Of a stretch of DNA of 64,000 nucleotides, positions 34,565 to 42,860 are shown in pieces. The stretch is from Flammeovirga sp. SJP92 (GTDB taxonomy: Bacteria; Bacteroidota; Bacteroidia; Cytophagales; Flammeovirgaceae). The stretch covers positions 248,001 through 312,000 of the forward strand of contig NZ_LQAQ01000061.1 in assembly GCF_001583495.1 (NCBI RefSeq), in the 5' to 3' direction. The translations under genes and the position numbers were made by a program. The first letter of the stretch is position 1. Every line of letters starts with the position of its first letter. The notes beneath the pieces are model-generated. The model was given only the letters and a program-made list of their open reading frames with translations. It was not told the origin of the DNA and made no database searches.

Positions 34565-35206
34565 TTAAGGTGCAAGTCTATTTTTACCCCAATTTCCTTC
34601 TTCATCTTTTAAATATTCAATTCTATCGTGTAACCTTGAAGGTCTTCCTTGCCAAAACTCAATTCTTGTAGGTGTGATTGCAAAGCCACCCCAATGTGGA
34701 GGACGAGGAACATTTGTTATAAATTTAGCGGCATACTTAGCAAAACGAGTTACAATAACATTCTTTGAAGAAATTATACTGCTCTGCTCAGAAGCCCAAG
34801 CCCCTACTTTACTTTTATAAGGTCTGCTTTCAAAGTAAGTGTCAGAAGTCTCTTCACTCACTTTTTCAACGGTTCCCTCAATACAAACTTGTCTTTCCAG
34901 TTCAGGCCAGAAAAAATTTAAAGCAGCTCTTTTGGATGCTTGAAGAGATTGACCTTTGTTACTTTCATAGTTAGTATAAAAAACAAAAGCATTTTCTTCT
35001 ACACCTTTCAGCAATACAATTCTTGAAGAAATTCGACCCTCACTATTCACAGAAGCCACATTCATAGCTGTTGGTTCATGTACTTCAGCCTTAATAGCCT
35101 CTTCCAGCCAAATTTCAAATTGTTGAATTGGATTGTCTAAAACGTCTTTTTCATCTAAATCTTTTTTGGAATAATCCTTACGGATATCAGCAATTTTAGA
35201 TTTCAT
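34565..35206 (-). CDS. pdxH: Pyridoxamine 5'-phosphate oxidase
   Basis: An FMN-dependent oxidase that converts pyridoxamine or pyridoxine phosphate to pyridoxal 5'-phosphate. The 213 residues match the normal length. Motifs: EPTAMNVASVNSEGRISSRIVLLKG (FMN-binding strand), FYTNYESNKGQSLQASKRAALNFFWPELERQVCIEGTVEKV, SRPYKSKVGAWASEQSS, and the C-terminal PPHWGGFAITPTRIEFWQGRPSRLHDR...WGKNRLAP, the PdxH signature. The gene lies 6 nt downstream of the flavoprotein gene on the same strand, so they are almost certainly co-transcribed. The terminator at 34507-34543 ends the unit. Confidence 0.96.
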   Translation of the reverse strand: MKSKIADIRKDYSKKDLDEKDVLDNPIQQFEIWLEEAIKAEVHEPTAMNVASVNSEGRISSRIVLLKGVEENAFVFYTNYESNKGQSLQASKRAALNFFWPELERQVCIEGTVEKVSEETSDTYFESRPYKSKVGAWASEQSSIISSKNVIVTRFAKYAAKFITNVPRPPHWGGFAITPTRIEFWQGRPSRLHDRIEYLKDEEGNWGKNRLAP

Positions 35207-35212
35207 CTATTT

Positions 35213-36814
35213 TTATTTTAATGATGCGTCTTTTACACCGCAATATAATTCTGCTATTCTATTTGCACATAATTCACCATCCATAGCGGCCGATGCAATT
35301 CCTCCCGCATATCCTGCCCCTTCACCGCAAGGAAAAAGTCTTTTCAGAGAAACATGCTCACAAGTTTCTTTTTCTCTTGGTATTCTAACAGGTGACGATG
35401 TTCTACTCTCCACACCTACGATCTGTGCTTCATTAGTCATATAGCCCTTCATCTTTTTACCAAAATCTTTAAAACCGAATTTTAATCGATGAGCAATAGC
35501 CTCTGGCAAGACTTCTTTCATGTCTACAGATAACAAACCAGGCTGATAAGATGTTTCGTTTAAGCTTGAGGAAATTTTACCTTGCACAAAATCTGATAAA
35601 CGTTGTGCTGGTGCAACTTGTGTTCCTCCTGCTACTTCACACGCTTTTTTCTCTACAGCAGCTTGAAATTCCATTGCTGCGAGATTTCCATATTTTTGGA
35701 TGTATTCTGAAAAATCTTCATCATCTACACTTACAACTATACCTGAATTAGAAAATTTTGAATCTCTTCTTGAAGGTGACATACCATTCACCACTACTTC
35801 TCCCTCTGCAGTAGCAGAAGGTACAATAAATCCACCCGGACACATACAGAAAGAAAAAACACCTTTTTTTTGTCCTTTATACCCTACTTGAGAAACCAAA
35901 GAATAAGCCGCAGCAGGTAAATACTCTCCTCTATCACGATCATTCAAATGGTACTGAATTTTATCAATCAATCCTTGAGGATGTTCAATTCTGACTCCCA
36001 AAGCAAAAGGTTTTCTTTCAATTGTGATCTCCTTTTGATCTAACAATCTGAAAATATCTCTTGCTGAATGTCCCGTAGCCAACAAAACTGCCTCTCCTGT
36101 AATTTGATTTCCATTTTGAGTAACTACTCCTTTGATTTCATCTCTCTCAAGAATAAAATCTTCAACACGTGTTTCAAAATGAACTTCACCACCCGCATTC
36201 AAGATACTTTCTCTCATTTCTTGAATTACTTTTGGCAGTTTATTGGTTCCAATATGAGGGTGAGCATCCACAAGAATTTTTTCTGAAGCAGAATGTGCTA
36301 CAAAAATCTCACAGATTCTTCTAAAGTCACCTCTCTTTTTAGAACGGGTATATAGTTTCCCATCAGAATAGGTACCAGCACCACCTTCACCAAAGCAGTA
36401 ATTAGAATCTCCATTGACAATATTCTTCTTATTAATATTAGCCAAATCCTTTCTTCTCTTCTGTACATCATTACCTCTTTCTATCACAATAGGTTTTATC
36501 CCTAATTCAATAAAACGTAATGCTGCAAACAACCCTGCTGGGCCTGCTCCAACAATAACTACCCTCTTCCCTTCAGTAACATTGGGGTAATCTTTTTTAT
36601 AAGCAATGTTTAATGTTGGCTTTTCGTCTACAAAAACCTCTGCCTCTACATTTACTTTTACTTTCTTTTTTCGAGCATCAATAGATCGCCTCGTCATCCG
36701 AACAACCACGTTTTCCGCGTCATTCAGCCCTTCTTTTTTTGTGATAAACGCTTTAAAATTCTCATCATCGAAAGCAACGTTCGGAGAGACAACATATTGA
36801 GATACTTTTTTCAT
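35213..36814 (-). CDS. FAD-dependent dehydrogenase-like protein (COG2509 family)
   Basis: A 533-residue flavoprotein of the COG2509 NAD(FAD)-utilising dehydrogenase group. It has no demonstrated substrate that I can name. The dinucleotide fold starts near residue 82 (RVVIVGAGPAGLFAALRFIELG, then VIERG). Family motifs follow: NYCFGEGGAGTYSDGKLYTRSKKRG, AHPHIGTNKLPKVI, LATGHSARDIF and a C-terminal FAD segment CGEGAGYAGGIASAAMDG. The first 75 residues form an N-terminal domain typical of the family. It is coupled to pdxH with a 6-nt gap, suggesting flavin- or B6-related redox work (inference). Confidence 0.88.
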   Translation of the reverse strand: MKKVSQYVVSPNVAFDDENFKAFITKKEGLNDAENVVVRMTRRSIDARKKKVKVNVEAEVFVDEKPTLNIAYKKDYPNVTEGKRVVIVGAGPAGLFAALRFIELGIKPIVIERGNDVQKRRKDLANINKKNIVNGDSNYCFGEGGAGTYSDGKLYTRSKKRGDFRRICEIFVAHSASEKILVDAHPHIGTNKLPKVIQEMRESILNAGGEVHFETRVEDFILERDEIKGVVTQNGNQITGEAVLLATGHSARDIFRLLDQKEITIERKPFALGVRIEHPQGLIDKIQYHLNDRDRGEYLPAAAYSLVSQVGYKGQKKGVFSFCMCPGGFIVPSATAEGEVVVNGMSPSRRDSKFSNSGIVVSVDDEDFSEYIQKYGNLAAMEFQAAVEKKACEVAGGTQVAPAQRLSDFVQGKISSSLNETSYQPGLLSVDMKEVLPEAIAHRLKFGFKDFGKKMKGYMTNEAQIVGVESRTSSPVRIPREKETCEHVSLKRLFPCGEGAGYAGGIASAAMDGELCANRIAELYCGVKDASLK

Positions 36815-36901
36815 TTAATGTCTGTTCTTTATTTTTAAGAAAAAGATGCTGCAAAATTAAGGAATGCAACTTTAGGAAACAGCATGCACAACTTCATTAA
36901 C

Positions 36902-36936
36902 AAAAAAAGCAGGTAACTCTCGCTACCTGCTTTTTT
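36902..36936 (-). terminator. Bidirectional terminator, mainly for the coiled-coil lipoprotein gene
   Basis: Thirteen-bp stem AAAAAAGCAGGTA / TACCTGCTTTTTT (36903-36915 and 36924-36936) with an 8-nt loop and T-runs on both strands. Confidence 0.85.
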
Positions 36937-36960
36937 CTGTAGATTGATGTAAAGGAAGAA

Positions 36961-37731
36961 TTAATCCACTTTTTCCGACAATTCCTGCACTTTATCATAA
37001 GCGTCTTTACGTCCAGCTTCAAAAGATTTTTTATAAAGCTCTAATGCCTCAGCATAAGTCGCCTTCTTTTTCTTTGGAGCTAATTTAGTTCTATTTGCAG
37101 CTTCTTCTAACGCTTCAGCTTGAGCATAAAATGCATCTGCCTCCGTTTTCTTTGCTTGAACCATTAACTCTTGAATTCTATTTTCTAACAAAGACAATTC
37201 TTCTTTTTTCTTTTGAATTTGAATTTCTTTATCAGAAAGTTCTTTTGCTTGTAAATCTACAGTTTTGATTAATGCTTTATTTTCAGTTCTGTATTTATCT
37301 ACTTGCTGTTTTAAATCAGAGATTTCTTGTGTCTTCTGATCCAACTGCTGTCTTAACTTTCTAATCGTATTAGCGTAAGCACTGTTTTTAGTGTTTGCTT
37401 TAGCCAAGCTTGCCTCCATTTGCTCCATACGATTTTCAGACTCTTGCATATAAGCATCGATAGCACGAATCTTCTCCTCATATGTTTTGCCAGAAATACC
37501 TCGCTCCATATCAACATATAAAAGGTTTCTTGACACATCAATAGAGTCAATCAATGCACCTACCTCATCTAAAGTTTGAGCAGCAGCTTCCGCTCTAGCC
37601 AAATCCTCTTGAAGTTTTGCATTGGTAGCTTTTAGTTGATCATTTTCTTCTTGCATACCACAAGACGTAAAAAACAATGCAATTGCACCGGATAAAAAGA
37701 ATGAAAATGATTTTGTAATGTTCTTTGTCAT
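36961..37731 (-). CDS. Coiled-coil lipoprotein
   Basis: A 256-residue lipoprotein with lipobox FTSC (Cys near residue 24) after a hydrophobic signal. Nearly all of the mature chain (about 28-200) is a long Lys/Glu/Gln-rich coiled coil. The last 45 residues (EEAANRTKLAPKKKKATYAEALELYKKSFEAGRKDAYDKVQEL) look like a single TPR-type helical hairpin. A rod anchored in a membrane with a small binding module at the tip fits an envelope spacer or scaffold. The partner is unknown. It is divergent from the glycosyltransferase gene. A -7 element on the minus strand (TAATTTTG, complement of 37779-37786) lies about 50 nt before the start. Confidence 0.8.
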   Translation of the reverse strand: MTKNITKSFSFFLSGAIALFFTSCGMQEENDQLKATNAKLQEDLARAEAAAQTLDEVGALIDSIDVSRNLLYVDMERGISGKTYEEKIRAIDAYMQESENRMEQMEASLAKANTKNSAYANTIRKLRQQLDQKTQEISDLKQQVDKYRTENKALIKTVDLQAKELSDKEIQIQKKKEELSLLENRIQELMVQAKKTEADAFYAQAEALEEAANRTKLAPKKKKATYAEALELYKKSFEAGRKDAYDKVQELSEKVD

Positions 37732-38160
37732 TTTATCGATCTATTATTTTAAAGCTAAAAAAGCGTTTTGCACTCCAACAAAATTACCCTGTTCCATTTC
37801 CTGCAGTTCTATTTCCATAATCTTACAAATAGAATCACTATTTATATAATTAATAGTAACATTATGTATAAAGTCTAGAAAAAATCAAGAGATGAACTAA
37901 TTTTGATAGAGAACAAGGTAAAAGTAAATTCTTTTTGAAATGTATCAAAGTAAGTTCGCACTTTTCGTTTTTGAAAACTAAAAAGAACCGCTTTAATTCT
38001 TGATTTTCACATTTTTTGCAATATTTATACATATATTTGTGCTGTGGTTATTAATAATGAATATTTAAATCTGTTTTTTAAGTAGGTCTTTTACCTATTA
38101 TCATTCCTAATGTCCCCTATCTTTTTAAATAATTAATAGGTAGTTCACTATTCTTTTTAG
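37732..38160. other. Divergent intergenic region, 429 bp
   Basis: It contains the minus-strand -7 box at 37779-37786, TAATTTTG at 37898-37905 and TATATTTG at 38032-38039 on the plus strand, and otherwise AT-rich DNA with no open frame. No RNA gene is recognised. Confidence 0.5.
38032..38039 (+). promoter_or_regulatory. Candidate -7 element for the glycosyltransferase pair
   Basis: TATATTTG matches TAnnTTTG. A TTTTTTG lies closer than expected (13-nt spacer), so the -33 box is doubtful. The leader would be about 115 nt. Confidence 0.4.
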
Positions 38161-39348
38161 ATGAAGAAAACAAAAATTCTTAGAATAATTGCCAGACTTA
38201 ACGTTGGAGGGCCGGCAATCCATACTGTTTTGCTTACGGATCAACTACAAAATGAAGAGTTCGAGTCAAAGTTATATGCTGGACCTATTCCTAGCAACGA
38301 AGGAGATATGTCATACTTAGCTTCCGAAAGAGGAGTTGAGGTTAATTATATACAAGAATTACAAAGAGAGTTATCATTAGTCAATGACATTAAAGCTCTT
38401 TTTCGCATTCTAAAAATAATGTTGAAATACAAGCCCGATATCGTGCACACCCACACTGCAAAAGCGGGGTTTATCGGCCGAGGAGCGGCTTTACTCTATA
38501 ATTTCATTTCTAACACAAAAACCAAAACTGTCCACACATTTCATGGACATGTATTTCACGGTTATTTCTCGCCATTAAAAACCAAATTATTCCTTTTTAT
38601 TGAACGTAGTCTTGCCAAAAGCACAGACAGAATTATAACTATAACAGACAAACAACAAGAGGAAATATTAGGTTTTGGAATTGGCCAGAAAGAACAACAC
38701 AGTATGATCCCTTTAGGGTTGGACCTAAGGAGGTTTTATGATAATAACAACAAGGATTTCTTACATGAAAGCTACTCTATTCCAAAAAATAAGAAACTTA
38801 TTGGTATAGTTGCCCGTTTCACACAGATAAAAAACCTTGAAATGTTCATTAGAGTTGCAAAGCTTATACACCAGAAAGACACTAATACTCACTTTTTTAT
38901 GGTTGGTGATGGAGAGGACAGACCTCACTTGGAAGCTTATAGCAAAGAGATGAACACTTCGGATTTTATCACTTTCACTGGCTTCTTAAAAAATTTACCA
39001 GACATTTATTCAAGTTTGGATTTAGTTTTGCTTACTTCTAATAATGAAGGCTCGCCTGTTTCAATTATTGAAGCTATGACTAGTGGTACTGCTGTTGTTT
39101 CTACCGCTGTGGGTGGAGTACCAGACCTGTTTACAGATTTTGGTAAAAATTATTTAGTTCAAACAAACGATGATGAGGCAATGGCTTCAGCATCATTAAA
39201 CATTTTAAATTCCAAAGACAATAACCATCGTTTTGTAGAAGAGCATCAAAACAATACATTTCAAAAATATAGTTTTGACCGTCTTGTACAAGACCTTACT
39301 GAAACGTACAAAGAGTTAACTTATGAATCAATTAACATTATTGCTTAG
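38161..39348 (+). CDS. GT4-type glycosyltransferase
   Basis: A 395-residue retaining glycosyltransferase of the GT-B fold. The N-terminal half has LNVGGPAIHTVLLTDQL and the acceptor-side motif PDIVHTHTAKAGFIGR. The C-terminal half has IGIVARFTQIKNLEMFIRVA and the nucleotide-sugar motif NNEGSPVSIIEAMTSGTAVVST, which contains the E-x7-E pair of GT4 enzymes. It is likely to act in surface polysaccharide or O-antigen-type assembly, because it overlaps by 26 nt with a WecA/MraY-type transferase gene, which makes the lipid-linked first sugar. Donor and acceptor sugars are not predictable. Confidence 0.92.
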   Translation: MKKTKILRIIARLNVGGPAIHTVLLTDQLQNEEFESKLYAGPIPSNEGDMSYLASERGVEVNYIQELQRELSLVNDIKALFRILKIMLKYKPDIVHTHTAKAGFIGRGAALLYNFISNTKTKTVHTFHGHVFHGYFSPLKTKLFLFIERSLAKSTDRIITITDKQQEEILGFGIGQKEQHSMIPLGLDLRRFYDNNNKDFLHESYSIPKNKKLIGIVARFTQIKNLEMFIRVAKLIHQKDTNTHFFMVGDGEDRPHLEAYSKEMNTSDFITFTGFLKNLPDIYSSLDLVLLTSNNEGSPVSIIEAMTSGTAVVSTAVGGVPDLFTDFGKNYLVQTNDDEAMASASLNILNSKDNNHRFVEEHQNNTFQKYSFDRLVQDLTETYKELTYESINIIA

Positions 39349-40579
39349 CCTTGTATTAGGTGCAGTTATATCTTTTTCAATTACACGGGTTCTGATTAAA
39401 CAAGCTATAAAATTTAATATAGTTGACAAGCCTAGAGCCGACCGTTTTCACACAAAGACTACAGCGCTAATGGGAGGTATAGGCATTATGATCTCTTTCA
39501 TTATCGTATCTACACTAATAGAAATTCTACCTTTATGGTGGTCTGCTCCTGTCACAATTGGTGTTTTAATAAGCGTAAGCTTTTTATTTAGAAACAAAAT
39601 TAACAGTTCATACATCGCAAGTGCACTTACAGTTGTAGTAGCTATAAGTAGTATTTTATTTGTATATGGAACTGAAGCTTTTGAGCAAAAAGCATTGTGG
39701 CTATACTCAGGTTCACTGATTATTTTCTTTACAGGAGCTTATGATGATAAATCCAAAGCAATGGAGCCGAAAGTAAAACTGTTTTTCCAACTATTAGCTT
39801 CATCGATAGCTATTTTTATTGTTGGATCAGTTTCATTCCTACCACCAGTAATTAGCCACTTATTTACATTTTTCTGGATCATCGGTGTGATTAATGCATT
39901 GAACCTAGTGGATAATATGAATGGACTTTCACCTGGATCTGCAGCTATTTCCGCACTGTCATTTGGTGTTCTTTCTATCATTTATTTCCACAATGAAGAA
40001 GTTGCTTTAATCAGTTTAGTATTAGCCGCAGTATTATTTGGTTTCTTACCAAACAACTACCCTAATGCTAAAATTTTCATGGGAGATTCAGGTAGTATGT
40101 TTTTGGGTTATATGCTTTCTATGATAGGTGTAATGCAATCTTGGACAGTAACAACAAGCATAGATATCAGCATTATCACTCCTATCTTATTGTTAGCTTA
40201 TCCAATTTTCGATGTAACATTTGTAACTATCAATAGAATTCGATCTGGCAGGCCTATTTATGTTGGAGGAAAAGACCACTCTTCACACTTACTAGTGAAG
40301 TTTGGATTAACACCAGCAAAAGCGGTATTATTCTTTTACTGCTTATCCATAATCACTGCATTCATTTCGTATTACATCAATACGCTAAACTTAGGTTATG
40401 CAGGAACTGCTTGTGCTATCATTCTTTCTACGTTCTGTTTGTTAGGATACACTCTAACAAAATTGCATGACAAAGAATACATGCCTTCAGAAAAGAATGC
40501 AGAACAAGAGAACTCAAATGATAATATTGAAGTAATCACAGTTCCATCTCAAAGAAAACCTTTAAAGAAAGCGAGATAG
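39323..40579 (+). CDS. Polyprenyl-phosphate sugar-1-phosphate transferase (WecA/MraY family)
   Basis: A multi-spanning inner-membrane enzyme (about 10-11 helices) that transfers a HexNAc-1-phosphate to undecaprenyl phosphate, initiating envelope glycan synthesis. Motifs: DDKSKAMEPKVKLFFQL (the first Asp pair), NLVDNMNGLSPG with the catalytic Asp, NAKIFMGDSGSMFLGYML, and GGKDHSSHLL, the cytoplasmic His motif of WecA-like members. The Asn in NLVDNMNGL favours WecA-like GlcNAc-1-P transferase over MraY. It is translationally linked to the glycosyltransferase by a 26-nt overlap. The C-terminal 45 residues are polar, with Lys/Arg at the end. A terminator follows. Confidence 0.93.
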   Translation: MNQLTLLLSLVLGAVISFSITRVLIKQAIKFNIVDKPRADRFHTKTTALMGGIGIMISFIIVSTLIEILPLWWSAPVTIGVLISVSFLFRNKINSSYIASALTVVVAISSILFVYGTEAFEQKALWLYSGSLIIFFTGAYDDKSKAMEPKVKLFFQLLASSIAIFIVGSVSFLPPVISHLFTFFWIIGVINALNLVDNMNGLSPGSAAISALSFGVLSIIYFHNEEVALISLVLAAVLFGFLPNNYPNAKIFMGDSGSMFLGYMLSMIGVMQSWTVTTSIDISIITPILLLAYPIFDVTFVTINRIRSGRPIYVGGKDHSSHLLVKFGLTPAKAVLFFYCLSIITAFISYYINTLNLGYAGTACAIILSTFCLLGYTLTKLHDKEYMPSEKNAEQENSNDNIEVITVPSQRKPLKKAR

Positions 40580-40604
40580 AACATTCTTAAATAGATAACA
40601 GAAT

Positions 40605-40639
40605 AGGGTTGGGATATCATTTTATCTCAACCCTTTTTT
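40605..40639 (+). terminator. Terminator of the glycosyltransferase-WecA unit
   Basis: Twelve-bp stem AGGGTTGGGATA / TATCTCAACCCT with one G-U pair, 6-nt loop, T-run. Confidence 0.85.
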
Positions 40640-40752
40640 ATGCATAAATTTTAAATTAAGTACTAAGTCAGAAATAGACCGTATTCAATTCTAAATTTTT
40701 TTTTCTGTGAGTACAACGCTAAAAAACATATAAAGAGTGGTTGTGAGTTTTT

Positions 40753-40797
40753 TAAAAGAAGTAATCGCAAAACAATAAATAGAGTTAGCATTAATTA
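40753..40797 (+). repeat. Dispersed 45-nt repeat, copy A
   Basis: Shares about 82 percent identity (37 of 45 by eye) with 51745-51789, beginning AAAGAAGTAATC and including CAATAAA. Most differences are transitions. Both copies lie in non-coding DNA, after a T-run of 6-7. See copy B. Confidence 0.5.
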
Positions 40798-40827
40798 ATA
40801 TAGTCTGGTCATATAATACTTAAGAGC

Positions 40828-40866
40828 AAAAAAATAAGGGAATATCTTTTTACAGACATTCCCTTA
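40828..40866 (-). terminator. Terminator of tig
   Basis: Minus strand: nine-bp stem TAAGGGAAT / ATTCCCTTA (40835-40843 and 40858-40866), 14-nt loop, then T-rich sequence (complement of 40828-40834). It follows the tig stop. Confidence 0.75.
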
Positions 40867-40888
40867 ATTTATTTAACTAAAGCACTAA

Positions 40889-42229
40889 TTACTTAGCAGC
40901 TTCTTCGTTTCTCTTTGTCAAGAACTCTTCGAATTGTTTTAAATCTACTTCTTCAGCAGTTAAAGCAACTTTTTCTTTTAAAGCATTAAATACTTTCTCG
41001 TTGTAAACTTGCTCATAAGTTTGCTCGAAGTACTTACCGTTTTCAGCTTGTAAGTAGTTCTGAACGAATCCAGCCATTTGCTCTTCATCCTCACCCATAA
41101 AGCTACCGAATTGAGCTTTGATTGCAGTTAAAGCAGCTGCTTCAACATCTTCTTTCTCAACTTTGATATCGTTATCAGCAAATACTTTATCAGAAATTGC
41201 TCTCCACTTCACAGCCTCTTCGAATTTAGGTAAGCTTTCAGCTAACTCTTCTTCTTTCGCTTGAGGATTGTTCTGTAAGTAAACTTTCTTCACTAATTCT
41301 GCAGGCAATGAGATTGAAGTACCTTCAACAACTGCATTTCTTACGTTGTCGTTAGTTACGTTATCAATTGCTTGAGTGTTTACTTCAGCAATAGTATTCT
41401 TCAATTCAGCTCTGAATTCTTCTTCGTTTGATACTTTATCTGGACCGATTACCATATCAAAGAATTCTTGATTTAACTCAGGCTCCTCAGAACGAGTGAT
41501 TTTAGTGATTTCGATTGTGAAGTCACCTTTATAAGCTTCAGCCTCATCTTTATCTCCACCTAAGAATAAACGAAGACGGTTGTTATCTTCATACATTGTT
41601 TCAATGTCTAAAGTCACAACATCACCTACTTTCTTACCAGAGAATTTTCTTACGTTACCTGTGATTAATTTGTCGTCAAGATCAAATGCTGCACCTTCTT
41701 TTTCGAAATCACCTTCTACTGATTTGAAAGTTGCAGTAATCAAGTCACCTTTTAATGCTTTCTCTACGTCTACTTTCTTAGGGTAAGACTCTTTCAACTT
41801 AGCGATAGTGTTTTCAACATCTGCATCAGTTACAGTTAAGTTGAAAGTTTCAGCTTTTAAAGCTTCTAAGTTTAAATCAAACTCAGGAAGTAATAATTCG
41901 AATTCAACAGTTTGTTCTGCTCCAAGTTGCTCAGGAGTGATAAAATCTCCTTTGTACATTGGTTGGAAAAGAGGTTTGATACCATTGTCATTCAAGTAAG
42001 TGTCAACAGCTTTTCCTACAGACTCGTTGAAAGTCTCCATTTTCAACTGCTTACCGTACATTTTTTGTACCATTGACATTGGCACTTTACCCTTACGGAA
42101 ACCTTTCATATTTGCATTTTTAGCATATTGCTTCAATCTGCTCTTATATTCTGGCATAAAATCCGCTTCAGCAACAACTACTGATAGTAAACCGTATGAG
42201 TTCTCTTGTTTATCTAATTTGAATTCCAA
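40889..42229 (-). CDS. tig: Trigger factor
   Basis: The ribosome-associated chaperone that meets nascent chains. The N-terminal ribosome-binding motif GFRKGKVP is intact (near residue 42). A divergent FKBP-like PPIase segment runs about 155-250 (LKGDLITATF...DLDDKLITG...GKKVGDVVTLDIE). The C-terminal arms continue to residue 446. Divergent FKBP regions are normal for Bacteroidota trigger factors. The protein is acidic and ends AKR/NEEAAK-like. It is the only gene between the WecA unit and relA and is transcribed divergently from relA across a roughly 630-bp gap. No clpP or clpX lies nearby. Confidence 0.95.
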   Translation of the reverse strand: MEFKLDKQENSYGLLSVVVAEADFMPEYKSRLKQYAKNANMKGFRKGKVPMSMVQKMYGKQLKMETFNESVGKAVDTYLNDNGIKPLFQPMYKGDFITPEQLGAEQTVEFELLLPEFDLNLEALKAETFNLTVTDADVENTIAKLKESYPKKVDVEKALKGDLITATFKSVEGDFEKEGAAFDLDDKLITGNVRKFSGKKVGDVVTLDIETMYEDNNRLRLFLGGDKDEAEAYKGDFTIEITKITRSEEPELNQEFFDMVIGPDKVSNEEEFRAELKNTIAEVNTQAIDNVTNDNVRNAVVEGTSISLPAELVKKVYLQNNPQAKEEELAESLPKFEEAVKWRAISDKVFADNDIKVEKEDVEAAALTAIKAQFGSFMGEDEEQMAGFVQNYLQAENGKYFEQTYEQVYNEKVFNALKEKVALTAEEVDLKQFEEFLTKRNEEAAK

Positions 42230-42860
42230 AGTTCTATGATTTTTGGTGTAACAAAACTCTAAATAAAAATAATTTCTTGTGTAGAAATCATATAATTTGT
42301 GTGTTGAACTAAAAAATCATTGATTATAAATTCAACAACCTCCTACCCTCCACAAGACTAGATTTCAAGACTAACAAAATCACTAACACACTGAAAAACA
42401 AAATGTAAAATAGCAATTTAGCTCTTTCCATCTTCTTAAAACGAAACATATAAACACATATCCTCATTTTAAGCGATGCAAAGGTAATCAACTCATTATT
42501 AAAATCATTGCACTTTGCCTAAAAAAATGCAAACAACTGTTATAAACAAACCTATTAATAGTTAGGAAATTGAGTGGAAAATAAGCAGTAAAATCCCTGT
42601 TTTTTACAATAAAAAGCTTCTGAGAATTATACTAAGTTTGATAAAACGTTGAGACTAATTCAAACTGAAATGACAGTACAATAGAATTGGGGAATTCTTA
42701 GGAGTCAGTTCTTAAAAAACGGTGGAAGAAAAGCACTTTCTTAGTATTATGTAGGTATTATTGCTTTTTTTTTGCAACTTAAATTTTCAAGTAAAAATAG
42801 TAGTCTACTATTATTACTTACAACTAAGATTGAATCTAAAAATTGTTGGGAGACTTGAAG
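42230..42860. other. Divergent region between tig and relA/spoT, 631 bp
   Basis: It holds the tig leader (about 240 nt if the minus-strand -7 box at 42479-42486 is used), a plus-strand TAAGTTTG at 42633-42640 that may start the relA/spoT transcript, and AT-rich DNA. I found no open frame with coding character and no tRNA or other recognised RNA. The long tig leader could hold regulatory structure, but I see no strong hairpin in it. Confidence 0.5.
42479..42486 (-). promoter_or_regulatory. Candidate -7 element for tig
   Basis: Minus-strand TACCTTTG, followed by GCATCGC. It matches TAnnTTTG. No TTG occurs at the expected upstream distance. Confidence 0.45.
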
